Origin: Tilletia caries
Lineage: Eukaryota > Basidiomycota > Exobasidiomycetes > Tilletiales > Tilletiaceae
Direction of reading: 5' to 3'
Length of the DNA: 64,000 nucleotides
Assembly (NCBI GenBank): GCA_032718865.1
Contig: JALUTQ010000037.1
Span: forward strand, 496,001-560,000
Made by a program: the position numbers and the translations under genes. Positions within the stretch are counted from its first letter, which is position 1; every line of letters starts with the position of its first letter. This document shows, in pieces, positions 21,501 to 33,511 of this stretch. The notes beneath the pieces are model-generated. The model searched no databases. It worked only from the letters and a program-made list of their open reading frames with translations, and had not been told where the DNA came from.

Positions 21501-24500
21501 GGACAAGACCGATACCGACACCAGCGACGCCCAAGCACTCCTCTCTCGCTGTGTCATGCAGTTCGGAAGGGAACGTCAGCTTCATGCCCAGCAGGCGGTT
21601 TCTTACGTTCGCGACCTCGGCGACACTTTACAAAGCCACAAGACAGTTCCGATGTTGAGTGGCCGCCTGGTGCGGACAGCTCTTCAATTGTTCGGACCTG
21701 CACGCCAGGACAGCGGTGATCCTGAACCCGAACCGGCTCAACAGGATGCTGACCGTCCGGCCACCCAAGATGCCTTCGCACAGGGCGAAGTGATGCTGGC
21801 GGATAATGCGATGGAGCTGGACGGGGCCGAGTTGGAAGCTGAAGGGGGGCCGATCGTCGAAGCGTCCAATGGAGCCATTACGCATGAAGAGCGTGAATCG
21901 GAGGACGCTTACCTCTTACCCCTCAACAACAAAGGAATGGCGCATCAAGTCGAAGACTATCTACATCGCGGCGACACACTCGCGGATCTCACCTTCTACG
22001 ATTTTGTTCGTTGCTGCAAAATCATCAAGAAACCCCGTCGGTGGAACAAGAACCATCATCCTCTGGGCGAGGATCATGCCAATGTGGCTGAACATTGTCA
22101 TCGCTACGCACCCGACGCGCCGTTGGGCATTCCGAGGGCAATATTCTCCTCCTTTCCCCGTTCGAACGGAACCGATCGCCATGGAGATTCCTACTGCTCC
22201 AGTATGCTCGCGCACTTCATCCCATTTTCTGAGGATCGGCCCCTCAAGCAACAGCACCAGACATGGGAACAGGTGTACGCAGACGCCTTGTTCTCCACGG
22301 ACGCACAGAGGATCATGTCGAACTGGGCGGCGTTAACGGAGTGCGAAGATGCAAGGGACGACGAACAGCTCTGCCGCCGGAAACGAGAGGCAGCAAGATC
22401 TTTCGACATGGACGCCGACATTACTCTCTGCAGGGACGGGGACGAAGAGGCAGGCGCCGACAATCCCAATGCCGACGTGGACATGGAGCTTCTCACCCAA
22501 CAAACGCGGCAGTCCAAGGAAACTCTCTCCTACATGTCTGCGCTCGCCAAGAGTGGATGGTTCGACTCCGACAATCGCACCGGGCCAGGATCCTCGAACA
22601 ACGAGGCAGACAGCCCGGTTGTTTCATTCGATGCGAAGCAACGCCGGCGCTGGACGGCAGAGCAGGACATACTCGAAGCTCAAACGAAAGCCGATCTTTC
22701 CATCCCCAAGGCCACCCAAGGTATCCTGGCAGAACAGCTCGACTTCGAGGAAGACCATGCGATGGGCGCGACAAACTCTTCTGTTTCCGAAGACTTTCAA
22801 GAGATCGCCCCACCTCCCACCCGACGCTACCTGTGGACGGAGAGGGCTCCCAACGAGATGCTGGACGCCTTGGCCACTGAGCGGAACCTCAAACCTTCGC
22901 AGGCACTTGCGTTTACCATGGCGGGCAGACGCTTCTTAGAAAACTTGTCTGGTGCGTAAATGTAATCACTTCCCCCACAACAAAACAAAGCATGTTGCTG
23001 ACTGCATGACAGAATTATCTCCAGGCGTCGAAGGCAAGCCTCTCCGGCTCTTGATGCACGGAGAAGCTGGGACGGGAAAGACCGTAGTGGTCCGCCTCCT
23101 CCGCGAGCTGATGGACAGGTTCGGACAAGGGAAGACGATCATGTTCATGGCCCCTACAGGCAAAGCGGCCGCGGCGATCGGCGGCACGACCCAACACTCC
23201 GCATTCGGCCTTGACGTGCAGCAGCGTGGCCTGACAACCGATGAACTCAACGCGGCTCCCGCCAGCGATACCGGCCGTAGGATTCGGTTTTTGCAAGACA
23301 AATTCAAGAACGTGAAGTGGCTCTTCTTCGATGAAGTGTCCATGACATCGTGCGAGGTTCTAGCCGAAATCGATCATGCTCTCCGCGTCGGTACTCAACA
23401 GCTGGACGAGCCGTTCGGAGGCGTCAACGTGCTTTTTGCTGGCGACTTATGCCAGCTCCCTCCCGTCCTGTCCTCTCCGCTATACAGTCGGGCATCAATA
23501 ACTTCGCTTTCTGCGGAACAAAGGACGAAGGTGGAGCTCGGCAGAGCAGCGTGGTTGCAAGTCGATGAGGTCGTCGAATTCCACGAGCAGATGCGGATGC
23601 AAGATGCAGGCATGGCGGCTGCATTGTCTCGCCTTCGCATCCGTGCATGCACACACGATGATGTCAACTTGTTCAACTCCAACGTCCTACGGTCCACCGA
23701 AAATCCCACCGGTGTCGAGGTGAAAGGAAGGGGCGGCCTTGTTGTCCTAGCTCGCACGAATGCCACTGTGCGAGCTCTCAACGAGAGGAAGGCATCCGTT
23801 CAGGCGTCAATGGACCGCAAGAATCTCACCACCAGCCACGCCATTGACAAGAGCTCAGTTTCCATGGACAGCGCTCTGCGTCGCACCCTCCTGTCATACA
23901 ACGGCCAGTCCCAAAAGCGAAAGATCGGTGCGGCTCGGCTTCCTCTGTACATCGGAATGCCGATTGTTTACCGCGGCAGGAACGCCAGTATATGCCTTGG
24001 CGTCACGAATGGGGCGTTTGGCTCTGTTGCGGGCTGGGACGTTAGCACCGATAAGTGGGGTCATAAGGTCGCAACTGGCGCCGTCATCCGATTCGACGAG
24101 GAGGCGCAATGGTCTCTCACTGGTCTCCAGCCAGGATGCCTTCCAGTCTACCCAGCTACGACTTCATTCAGCTTCAAAGACGAAGACGATGTCAAACACA
24201 GCATTTCTCGACGACAATTACCCTTGCAACCTCGGTTCGCTATGACCGTGCATTCGGCACAGGGTATGACTTCGAAGGGGGCCGTGGCGGTGGAACTCAG
24301 TAACGGTGGGTTCGAAGCGTATGTTTCGGCTTCCAGATGCACGCGCCGGGAGGATGTCTTCCTGTTGAAAGCGGTCGATCTGCGCCAACTGAATTCTCCT
24401 CCCTTACCAGAGGCGCTCAGAGCGGAACTGAGCCGACTCCAAACGCTTGCCAATCGGACCAAGACCAAACACGGGCATCAACACTGGAGGTTGTCTTCTC

Positions 24501-24562
24501 AACGAGGGTCGGACAACAGCAATGACCAAGGAAGCCCAACGAAGCGCCCAAGGACGAAATGA
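18509..24562 (+). CDS. Helitron Rep-helicase (HUH/Y2 replication initiator fused to Pif1-type helicase)
   Basis: Three exons (18509-18923, 18998-22951, 23013-24562) join to one uninterrupted frame of 1972 residues. The introns are GTACGT..TTGGCAG (74 bp) and GTGCGT..GACAG (61 bp). The Helitron-like N region is followed by the Rep part with the HxH metal motif QLHSHCLLWL (near residue 777) and the two-tyrosine motif SYITSYATK (near 947). The C-terminal SF1B Pif1-like helicase has Walker A GEAGTGKT (near 1472), Walker B FFDEVSM, GDLCQLPPV, and motif VI-like EAYVSASRCTRREDVF. The protein would nick, unwind and re-join single-stranded DNA in rolling-circle transposition. No stops or shifts are visible, so this copy may be autonomous. 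I could not find the 5' TC or 3' CTRR ends. Confidence 0.93.
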
Positions 24563-24852
24563 CATGGATTGCCCACCAGGCTGCGAAAGCGGAATGCAGC
24601 TTACTCATGCGAAGAGCAGCAGCCATCCCCCGCATGCCCACTGCCAAACGCAGCACCGCAGCGTCTTCCTCACCATCCACAACCCTGCGCATGATGTCAA
24701 TGAGCAGACCGGCAACTGCGCAGCAGCAGCGATAGCCACAGCTACAGGAGCGGGATCAAGGTTATTACTCACCTCCTCCATGCGCCATGCCTTCATACTC
24801 AACAGCAGGATGTCGTTCGGTTCCTTCGTCTCTCGATTATCCCTCGCACTGC

Positions 24853-25540
24853 GGAAACATCACTGCCTACGTACACGGCCTCGTGCACTGCACGGGTGAC
24901 TTTGCCGTCATCAAGAACGCCGAAGTCTTCCACCACGTACGTTCTCCCGCTCCTATCAGTGGCATCCGGTAGCTTGCTGATTCCCTAACCCCCATTCCCT
25001 TTCTGATGGACAGCCCAAGTTCATCCCACACAGGACCTTCTAAGCACCAAAGAACCTCGACATTGTCCGACGCACATGTCCGAGGCACACGGCCCATCGA
25101 CCTGCGCAGTCGTATACAGCTGGAGCCTGGATCCCTTGGCTGAAACCCGTCAGTCGAGGCGTCAACCCCAGAAACGTCAGAATCACTGGCTCCTTCCGGT
25201 ACGTTTCGCATTCAGTGCCATTCTTCTCCCCGCCTTGTTTTCCAAGATCTAATCTTCTGTTATTTGGATCAGGCAGTACAAGCGACCTGTGATCGAGCGC
25301 GAGGTCATGTCGTCAGGATTCTTCTTCCAGAGGGACATCTTGGTCCATGCTGAAGCAGCAGGCTACAGGGTCGGCGAGGCCCCCACCACATTCTGTGACC
25401 GAGTCTTCAGGGAGGGCAAGGTGAGCTGCTGCCCATCAATGCGCGTCGTCTACTGCTTGGTCGTAGTTCAAGGGCTCATTCTTCCAATTCTTTTCGCAGC
25501 TCGGAGGAGGAGATTGTGCACTAAGCAAATGGGGTGTAAA
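24853..25540 (+). pseudogene. Dolichol-phosphate mannosyltransferase (DPM1) fragment, decayed, introns retained
   Basis: Exon pieces align in order to the DPM1 glycosyltransferase-2 family: NITAYVHGLVHCTGDF, then KNAEVFHH in place of the catalytic DADLSHH type (exon to 24936); intron 24937-25013; PKFIP, a stop, KNLDIV, and VSRG..ITGSFR (25014-25198); intron 25199-25272; QYKRPVIEREVMSSGFFFQ and EAPTTFCDRVFREGK (25273-25420); intron 25421-25499; then LGG followed by a 1-base-shifted EIVH-stop-ANGV. Internal stops, loss of the DxD metal site and the final shift show it is dead. DPM1 normally makes dolichol-P-mannose at the ER. Introns are present, so this is a DNA-level copy. It lies right behind the Helitron helicase. 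Confidence 0.8.
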
Positions 25541-25613
25541 ACCTACTCTTACCTCCTCCTTCTTTGTCTCCGTCTCCTCATTCGCTGCGGCAAAACCAAG
25601 ATCGCCTGCTCCG

Positions 25614-25730
25614 TCCTCTGTCCTCTGTCCTCTGTCCTCTGTCCTCTGTCCTCTGTCCTCTGTCCTCTGTCCTCTGTCCTCTGTCCTCTGTCCTCTGTCC
25701 TCTGTCCTCTGTCCTCTGTCCTCTGTCCTC
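25614..25730. repeat. Heptanucleotide microsatellite (TCCTCTG)n
   Basis: About 16.7 perfect copies of TCCTCTG fill 117 bp without interruption. The array lies about 70 bp downstream of the DPM1 fragment. Such perfect arrays usually mean recent slippage. It is not a CRISPR array, because there are no spacers. Confidence 0.97.
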
Positions 25731-26400
25731 CGCCTTCCGCACCCCGCTCCTCCCCTTCGTCAATGGCTCAGGTTGGATGATAAGTTTCCTGAATCCTGAT
25801 TATGATATTGGTACATGCTGTGGACCTCGCAAGGCAACATCGTTGGCACGTTACGTAACAGAGCGCGTCCGTTGAGTTCCTTAGTTCAGAAGAAAATTTT
25901 CACCCTCACCACCACCACCACCCCCACCACCCTCACCACCATTCCGTCCACCTCCCCCAATTGGGTGCGAGTGCCAGGAGTATTTGTCAGCTGGCTCTGT
26001 CCGGGACGTACCTCTCTATGTGAGAGGCGGTCGTAAGCTGCTGAGGTATGTTGCTCTGTGTGAGCATGCCCTCTGTCGCGTGTGCGGCTTCTGAAGTTAG
26101 TGCTCTCAGTTGAGAGGCTCTTCGGGGGTCGCACATATGCGCGTACGAACATTCCTGGCATCTGCCACCAACTGGGGGATAGTGGGCGGAAATGGGTGCA
26201 AGGGTGACAAGGGTGGTGAATGTCAAATTCACATCCATCATATCCATCAGTTTTGTACCATTGTCCTCAACTGCAGTTTGCGGACGCTCTGTTGTGCTTG
26301 AACGACTTGCTCAGGTAAAAGGAATTAACTATGGTCTAGCTTCTGCCTCCTGCTTGCGCTGGTCAGCGCCCCTGTCCGATAGCAGCAATGTACACCCATT
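25731..26400. other. No supported gene
   Basis: This stretch contains a CACCAC-rich low-complexity stretch (about 25903-25945) and short open frames only. Nothing is recognised. Confidence 0.4.
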
Positions 26401-26403
26401 CAT

Positions 26404-27600
26404 TCATGACACGGTTAACGACATGGTACCATCGTTCCCGCACAGTAGTCGATATTGCCAAGCGTCCGCCCTGCGCACAGCTGTCAGTCTTCCCGAACGA
26501 GCGGACGAGGGCGATGCTGAGGTACCAGCCACGGCAGCTCCGGCACTGCTGTTTCCTTCTCCGTTCGGGAACCCCTCGCCTCCCATGACCGCAGCGAGCG
26601 CAGCATCGGCGGCGTCGAGATCTCCAGTGGCGACGGCGTCCACAGTTTCTTGCGCGGCCTGCTGCTATTGCTCCGGTATCACACCGCCCGCTGCCATGTA
26701 CCTCGACTGATGGACCGTCCTCGAACTCATCAGCAAACAGAACAAGACGAACGAAGCCGTCTTCTGGATCCACATCTACTCACAGATCGTGCGCGCGTTC
26801 CCAGCTTCAGCTGCTCTGCAGCATGCGAATCCCAAGCCGCTGGCCGTGTGAGCAGCTTGTAGTTGCTGCCCGTCTCCTCGATGTCGACGAAGAACACAAG
26901 CTTGTCGTATATGAGCGGACTGTGAGTGGCCTGGAAGCGCATGGTCGAGCTGTTGAAGTGTATCCCCTGCTGCTGTGAGCCTGTGGAAGTTGCACAGACG
27001 CGCCTGCGCGCGCGGTGGTATGTGATGCAGAGAGAGGTATTTCAGTTTGGGGAGTACCTCAGGCACAAGATGAAAGAGGGGGCGGACTGACCTCAAGCTC
27101 GGAATCTGCACCTTCCTGCGGCACGCTCGTCAAACCACACTCGTTATCCCCATCAGCGCGAGACGCAGGCCGACATGCGCTCCGATAGGCCGCCGCGTAC
27201 TGCCCCGCCGACAGCATTTCGTTCTCTCGCGCACGCTCTTTGCCCTTCGAGCCGGCGACTGGCGAACGCTCATGCGGGACCGAGGCGCTCGCTGATGAAC
27301 CGTCGTATGACCTAGAGGCGCTGACCGAAGGGCCAGCTGATGCGCTGCCCAGCCCCGAAGCTGCCGATGTCGATTCCGCAAGCTTGGAGCTGCCAGAGGG
27401 CGGGAGTGGAGCTCGCTGTCGCACGGCAAGGGGCGAACCCGACGAGCTGCCGCTCTTGAGGAGATGGGACGCAGCGCGCATGTTCTTGCTTGCTGCTGTT
27501 GCGCCGACACCAGTCGCTGTGCCGCTGGGTACCGTTTTTGCGGGCGATGGAGCCGTGCGCGAGGTCATCGCCGTCGCTGGGACAGCTGTGCGCGGCGCAT
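26404..27600 (-). pseudogene. Degenerate minus-strand gene of unknown family
   Basis: Coding-like text on the minus strand appears in separated frames. A Ser/Ala-rich segment (27568-27059) contains KSGSSSGSPLAVRQRAPLPP. A folded-looking segment follows, MRFQATHSPLIYDKLVFFVD then IEETGSNYKLLTRP (about 26942-26790). A final segment reads QQAAQETVDAVATGDLDAAD (about 26690-26560) with an in-frame stop just before it. The breaks and the stop suggest a pseudogene. I do not recognise it. It may be another fragment carried by the Helitron-associated block. Confidence 0.4.
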
Positions 27601-27737
27601 CGTGCTCGCCTTCGTCGTCGCTGTATGAGACAAGAGCTGGAAGACAGGAGGCAAGAGATCAGCAGTTCGGAGGAGAGCATCGTCAGCGGCCCTTTGGTGT
27701 GAGCTGAAGTTCTGGCGTGAGGTGAGCTGCTTACCGT

Positions 27738-29240
27738 TCATGGATGGCAAGTGAGCGTCGTGCGTCTAGGCTCGCTGTCGGACCGCAAGATGCTAGCGGC
27801 GCGAGAAAGTGGAACAGGAGGGGTGAGGGTCGTGGCTGTGGCCGGATGCGGCGAAGAAGTACCAAGCATCGACAGTCCAGATGGCTGTAGGCCGAGATGC
27901 GAACTGACTAGAGAGGAGACTGGATTGCACAGAGTCAGCTTCAATCTGATGAGCCGACCGTAAAAGGGACGGAAACACGGATACGTACCCTCAGCACAGC
28001 AGCGCAGGACCGCATTGGTGTTGAGCGGCCGGTGCTTTGCAGAAAGGAGGACAGGCAAAGTATGTTGTGAGCCTTCTGTCCTGTGCGAGCGAAAGTCATT
28101 CGAACACCACGCTTCAAGAACCCTCACCCATTCAGACGAATCGCCTCGTTGACATACCCCCGGAGCAGGTTGTTGGCCTCCTCATCACGGCGGCCGCACA
28201 GCTCGATGATCCTCTCCTTGTGCACCCGCCTTCTTGGCCTCTGGGTGGAACCAGATGCACGGACGGCGAGGGAATGAATGATTGCCATGATCGATCGCCG
28301 CGGACATCACTTTTAAAGTGGAGGGCAAAACGCAAAATGTAACCAACCAAAATTGAATTCTCAAAATGATTTCACATCAAGCAGTTGAAGCCAGCTCTTG
28401 ACCACTCACTTGACCAGCCAGCTCTGATCAAGGAATCCAATGACCTGCCCAACCCACGACCCCCTGATGTTCTTTACGCAGTCATCATGCATCATGAGTG
28501 AGTTTCTCGTCCGAGTGTGGATCTCAGCCCGCGCGTGTCTGACGTCTGCCTCTTCCTTCTGCCTTCTGCGCTTCTGCACCAGGTCTCAACTCTCAACAGA
28601 TCAGTTACTTCTTTGGCCCGGACATCACTCGCCGTCTCCTCCGGCACATGCACAGCAAGGTCATTCGCAGATCCAGTGCAGACACGGCAAGCACAGAGGG
28701 GTTGACTCGTCCAGCCCACCGTATCCGTATTCGAATGACTCTCAGCGTTCGACGTCCCCGCACTAGAGACAGCAGCCGAACCCCCCACTACCACCGCGCC
28801 AGCCTGCGCAGCAGTGCATTCCCTCACGTCCGACCGCGCGGTACCCTCCGCCCGATCAGCAGGACGAACAACGCCCGTCCCCGCAAACGTAGTCACGTCG
28901 CTCGTACCCTCCACGAGCACCGTGATGGACTGCCGCTGCGAGAAGGGCGTCAAGAAGCCGTCCGAGCGCTCCGAACGGATGGCTCCAACCGCCGGCTCGT
29001 CATCCGCACTGATCGAACCCTCGCACACCCTGGATGACCTTCTCAATCTCCGGCGACCTCGTCAACGGTGGCGGCCAGCGCAGGTTCTCCGCAGCGACGA
29101 TTGGCCACGTAGGTAGCTCCTTTGTCTTCACCTTGTCCTTGTCCTTGCCCGAGGCTGCCGCTTCGTCGACTTCAGCCGCCTCAAGCACGGGCACCGCACT
29201 CGCAGCACTCACCCTGCGTCGAGTCGGGTACCTCCTCCTC
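27738..29240. other. Unassigned stretch
   Basis: Open frames exist on both strands (for example 28492-29046 minus and 28648-29037 plus), but none shows a motif or convincing exon structure. The sequence CACTTTTAAAGTG (about 28307-28319) is a small perfect palindrome. Confidence 0.35.
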
Positions 29241-29249
29241 TTGTCCTGT

Positions 29250-29640
29250 CCCGGCAAGGAGATCCGTCTCACGAGACGCGTACCGGTGGTGGACGACCTT
29301 CCGCTCCCTCCCGTTCGACCTCCTCCGCATCCGCTCCTTCGGCATGCGCGCCCTCGTCTTCTGTTATCTCGACGACAACGGACATCAAGCTCGCGTTCCT
29401 CGACACGCCATGGGATCAGTACGCACTCGTGGTGCGCCAGTGCGGGCTCGAGGTCGTTCGGATCCCGATCGCGGATGGTTTCGTGCCTTCTTCTGTGGGA
29501 TGAGCGTGTGGGGAAGGTGATTGGGAAGTGGAGTATGGAGGGGGAGGATGTACTTGGTCAGTGTCGGGATTGGGCAGGTGCGTGTGCGTGGATGTTGAAG
29601 ATGGGGACTTGTGCGGGAGAACGGGGCGAGGCAGGAGAGG
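29250..29640 (+). pseudogene. Dual-specificity/tyrosine phosphatase fragment, active site lost
   Basis: In one frame TDIKLAFLDTPWDQYALVV, then RQCGLEVVRIPIADGFVPSS, has the pre-catalytic layout of a small dual-specificity phosphatase. A shifted frame then gives WSMEGEDVLGQCRDWAGACA and WMLKMG where a phosphatase would have the HCxxGxxRAG P-loop followed by the helix ACxWMLKMG. The P-loop is deleted down to QCRDWAGA, so catalysis is impossible. The combination of frame changes and P-loop loss marks a decayed copy. The parent family is inferred from the surrounding conserved order. Confidence 0.6.
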
Positions 29641-29901
29641 GAGGGGCAGCGCGATAGGAAAAGGACGGAGAACGGCGCGGGGCGACAGCAGAAGCCACAG
29701 ACGCCGCAACAGCGGTGGCGGAATCAATTCGGGCTCGGCCAATCTCAATTTCGAGTGTGTGAGGGAGGCGCAGAGGGTAGAGGACTAAGCTGAGGCAGAG
29801 GGAGAAGGTAGAAGGAGCAGCACATGAACAGGGATCTCGTTTGAATAGACCGACTCCTCGACACAAACACAACCCTGGCGTCAAGATATGGACCCCATCC
29901 A

Positions 29902-31061
29902 TCACAGCCCCTCCGCCGCCTGGTCCGCATCCTCCTCATCGTCGTCGTTCTCCTTCTCGCGGTCGGCGATTCGACGTTTCTTGTGGTTGTGCAGCGCCTC
30001 CTCATCATCGTCATCGTCGTCGTCCACCTCATCATCGTCATCGTCGTCGTCGTCCTCATCATCGTCGTCGTCCCCCTTGTCACCGCCGGCTCGCTCCACG
30101 ATGCGCTGTTTCTGTTTTTTTTTGTGGGTTTTCAGCGCCTGGTTCCGGGCCGCGAGCGCCTCCGCGTGCTCCTCTTCGTTGCAATTGCCGTTTTGAAGGC
30201 CCAAGTTTGTCGCATCGTTGTATAGCTCGTGGAATCGGTTGACGGTGTGCAGGAGGCAGGAGAGAGACAGAGAGTATGTGGGATCCTCGTGATCGGGATA
30301 CAACCGTTTTTTCTGCTCGTATGAGAGAACACATAGATGCATAAGGCCGGCAATGACGCGAAGAAGGACGTGGTGGTCTTCAGCTGGCTTGTCCACTTTC
30401 AGGGCGTCCTGCCATCCGGCGGCGCCCAGCATGTCGTGCCCAAGCTGAGGTCCGCAAACATCTTCGGCCTCGATCCCGTCGTCGTCAACCTTTGGCGGAT
30501 TGTCGCAAAGCTCCCAATGCTTTTGCACCACTTGATGATGGGATCGCCGGGGATGGGCTCGCGATGGGGGAAGGAAGGAGGTTGTCCGCACAGGAGAAGC
30601 AGCTGATCGATGCGGTCTGTGAGAGATTCGTCGAAAATAAAGTGGTAGGTTTCGAGACCTTTGCGGATGAGGGCGGGTTGAGGGCCAATGCGGTAGGGGC
30701 TGCTTTTGGCCCATTTGATTCGCGCATCTCGATCGATACGTTTGCCCGGTCCCCGCGAATGGAAGATGCTGTTGCGAACAGAGGGGCCAGCATGACCAGC
30801 TTTGGATGCTGCGGCTTCTGCGCGCGTAAGTTTCGTATGCGCCTTTGCCATTTCATTCTCATTGTCGCACTGCCAGAGGGGCTCGTAAGAAGGGTACCAG
30901 ATGAACTGGCCCACGGCAACGCCCTTCTGGCCGTCAACCGTCGCGCGCGCAACCCTGGAGATGGCCGAATAGGCAAAAGACTTGTCCTTCGGACCGCCCT
31001 TCTTCTTGGAGGCAGGGTGGAGTCCTGACGCCTGCGCCTTCTTCTGCTTTCTCTTGGCCAT
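29902..31061 (-). pseudogene. Lys-rich N-terminus / polyacidic C-terminus protein, one-base frameshift
   Basis: Translation starts at ATG 31061 (MAKRKQKKAQASGLHPASKK). It continues through WYPSYEPLWQCDNENEMAKA and KGLETYHFIFDESLTDRIDQ to GDPIIKWCKSIG. Near 30511 the frame must shift by one base to continue as ELCDNPPKVDDDGIEAEDVC. The loss of one G in a G run (CTCCC on the plus strand) explains it. The C-terminal third is a run of Asp/Glu coded by a GAC/GAT trinucleotide tract (about 29985-30080), ending in KKRRIADREKENDDDEEDAD. A nuclear, nucleic-acid- or histone-linked role is possible from composition only. Family unknown. The break may be a homopolymer sequencing error. Confidence 0.55.
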
Positions 31062-32680
31062 GACTGACGTGTCGGTGGTGTGGGGCTGCTACGTATGTGT
31101 ATCACACAACAAGGTCTTTGTTCACCCTTCCACAATTTCCTTTTCGCCCCACATATTTCTCATCACCAGGCACCACGGTCCACGAGGTCGGTGCATCGTC
31201 ATACCTCATTTCTCATCACTTCTTCCTCCTCTCTATACTACATACACCACGTCGGTCGCGACCTTCCTACCAACGACCATCTCGAGCCCTCGACATGCAT
31301 GTCCAAAAGGCACAACATCCTCTTCCACGGTAAGAGATTGCGATTCAACACTCCACCCTGCTCTGCCTTTCATCGCTCACAGATCTCTTCGACTCCTGGT
31401 TCACCCACTTCCGCAGCGTCGTCCAGCCACGTCCAGTTCTGTCAGATCCATCCCACCCGCACCGGACGCAGCCATCCGACACCCTTCTCGCCTCAGCTCC
31501 TTTCTCGCAGCAGCGCGCACGGATACAGAAGAAGAGGGGAGCAGATGCAGTCTGACTGGCGCGCCCCTCATACACCAACTCACCCTCCGCAAACCCGACC
31601 CGCAGCATGGTCCAGCATCACCTCTGCCAGCTCCCGAACCCCACTGGCACATATGGTCAAGCATGGTGAGTAGCCTAGTCTGCGCAGCCGAATGGGAGAT
31701 CTACCGATGACTGACAATCTCTGATCCAATCCTTGCCCTCCTCCAGGATCAGCTGGTTACGTTCCCCACATCAGACGGAAATCAATTCCGGGTCGCATCT
31801 GTGTTACCTCTGGGTGCAGGCGCCTACACGCGACGGCAGGCAACGTGCCAAGTCGAGCTTGGATCTTCTGGCGCAGATCGGAGGCGTGGGCAGACATCAT
31901 CCACCGATGGGTGCGTTCAAGCAGCAAATGTCGGCTTCGGCGCATAGGGCAGCGGCTGCGGCGGCTGTGGCTAATGTGCTTGCTGCCAACGGTGGTTTCG
32001 ATGCTAGTGGGGGTGGCAAGGACAGGGACGGCGGCTTAGCTTCCGGGCGGTCGAGTCCTGGTGGGACGGATCTATCGGCCATCGTACTCGGCGGCGGCAC
32101 ACCATCCTCGGCCAGTTGTTGATTGCGCTCCGGCAGTCAGCCGAGCGAAGATAATGGAAAATCGCCCTCCAGGCGGATGAGCAAGCTGGCTGCCGCGCCT
32201 TGCACATGCACGGCTCTTCCAGAGGGAATTCGCTCTTCATGTCGACCGCTGCGACCGAGGGCGTGCGGTTATGAGACTTTAATTGTGAGTGTACCGATCC
32301 GTAACGATAGGCCCCAACGGCAGCTCCATCTCCTCCGTCCTGACTTCCTAGCTCTCCCATCAGTCCCTTGCACCCTTCACCACCGGGAAACACCACTTCA
32401 CCCGAGAGCTATCGACATCCGTTGGCCGTTCTGCAGCGTGCGTCCATTCGGGATTCTGCGAACGATCCCTGGGCCTGATCCTCGTTATTCGTGGCTGTAT
32501 CAATTATCATAAATACATCTATAATTCAACCAGAAACGTATTTCTCCCTCTTCTTTTTCGCGGTGCATTCATACATCTGCGCGTCGCGTCCAAGCCGAAC
32601 GCGTTCCGCTCTCTCTCACCATCATCCTCCTCCTCACATAGTCACATTGCGCCTATATTCTACCTCAAATTGCGCCTCTC
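31062..32680 (+). other. Weak exon-like stretches, no gene assigned
   Basis: A C-rich promoter-like region opens this interval. A coding-like segment appears at 31745-31850 in one frame (QLVTFPTSDGNQFRVASVLP) and at 31857-32122 in another (KSSLDLLAQIGGVGRHHPPM, then an Ala/Gly-rich tail ending GGGTPSSASC). The frame change has no clear intron, so this is either a decayed gene or chance. Confidence 0.35.
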
Positions 32681-33511
32681 ATGTCATATGCAGACGGCAG
32701 TCTTTGCCTCGTCAATCGCTTGGCTCTCCAGACTCTCCTCACGGTTGCCGGTCCGCCAACAGACCCCTCACAACAACAGGCGTATGACACCTGCCAACAG
32801 ATGCTCACTATCGCCCTCTGGCAACAAACAGCCCACCTCCTCAATACGCCTCAAGGTCCGAGCATTTCCCCCACTCTCCTCACGCCTCCGCTCGAGACTG
32901 GCGCTGGGAACAACGGGGTGTTCATGCCTGCAATTTTGACGGACAACAACACCATTGCTACACCAGCGGATCAAGACCCTGCGCAGACGACCGACTGGTC
33001 ATTCGCCAGCGCTCCGCAGCCCCAACCGCTCGCGACGATCTCGGTCAATGCCGGCCCACCTCCTGCAATGCCCTCAGCATCCCCCCTGATCGTTTCCACC
33101 TCTGTACCCAACGGAGACGACAAGCTCGCCCACCTCACCAGCGACCCACCTCGCATCCCTCTTCACGCCAAGGACGTTACGGTCATGCTGCTGGTGTTCG
33201 ACGCCTATCCACAAGGCCTGCTCATGACCTCTATCGTCCGGCGCACGCGCGAAGTTCTGCAGCTACCCATCTCGGAAGCCGACAAGGACCGCGTGAGGAG
33301 CTTCATTGCTTCTTTCGGGAAGTCGTTCAACTCGGACCGCATCATACAGGCCATGAGCGTCTGGTTCAACATCGAGATCTGCTTCCTTCGCGGGGAGCGA
33401 AGCGACGTCCCTCGTCCCGGAATCCGGATCGCTACGCTCGGCCGTCCGTTCTTCTTCAGCCCACGGCGCCCGCTCAGATACTTGCCTAACCCCCCCAGCC
33501 TCCTCCCTTGA
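32681..33511 (+). CDS. Hypothetical protein, 276 residues
   Basis: This is a single-exon frame from ATG 32681 to TGA 33511. The N-terminal half is helical and Gln-rich (RLALQTLLTVAGPPTDPSQQ, CQQMLTIALWQQTAHLL). The middle is Pro/Ser/Thr-rich and disordered. The C-terminal third looks folded (PRIPLHAKDVTVMLLVFDAY, VRSFIASFGKSFNSDRIIQA, MSVWFNIEICFLRGER). There is no signal peptide or membrane segment. I do not recognise it. It lies 0.6 kb upstream of another orphan gene on the same strand. Confidence 0.5.
   Translation: MSYADGSLCLVNRLALQTLLTVAGPPTDPSQQQAYDTCQQMLTIALWQQTAHLLNTPQGPSISPTLLTPPLETGAGNNGVFMPAILTDNNTIATPADQDPAQTTDWSFASAPQPQPLATISVNAGPPPAMPSASPLIVSTSVPNGDDKLAHLTSDPPRIPLHAKDVTVMLLVFDAYPQGLLMTSIVRRTREVLQLPISEADKDRVRSFIASFGKSFNSDRIIQAMSVWFNIEICFLRGERSDVPRPGIRIATLGRPFFFSPRRPLRYLPNPPSLLP

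Noticed and set aside
25614..25730. Regular repeat array as a possible CRISPR
   Set aside because: It is a pure heptamer microsatellite without spacers, in a eukaryotic genome.
29888..30225. Plus-strand open frames rich in poly-Ser or poly-Val/Ile
   Set aside because: They are the antisense reading of the GAC/GAT acidic tract of the minus-strand gene at 29902-31061.
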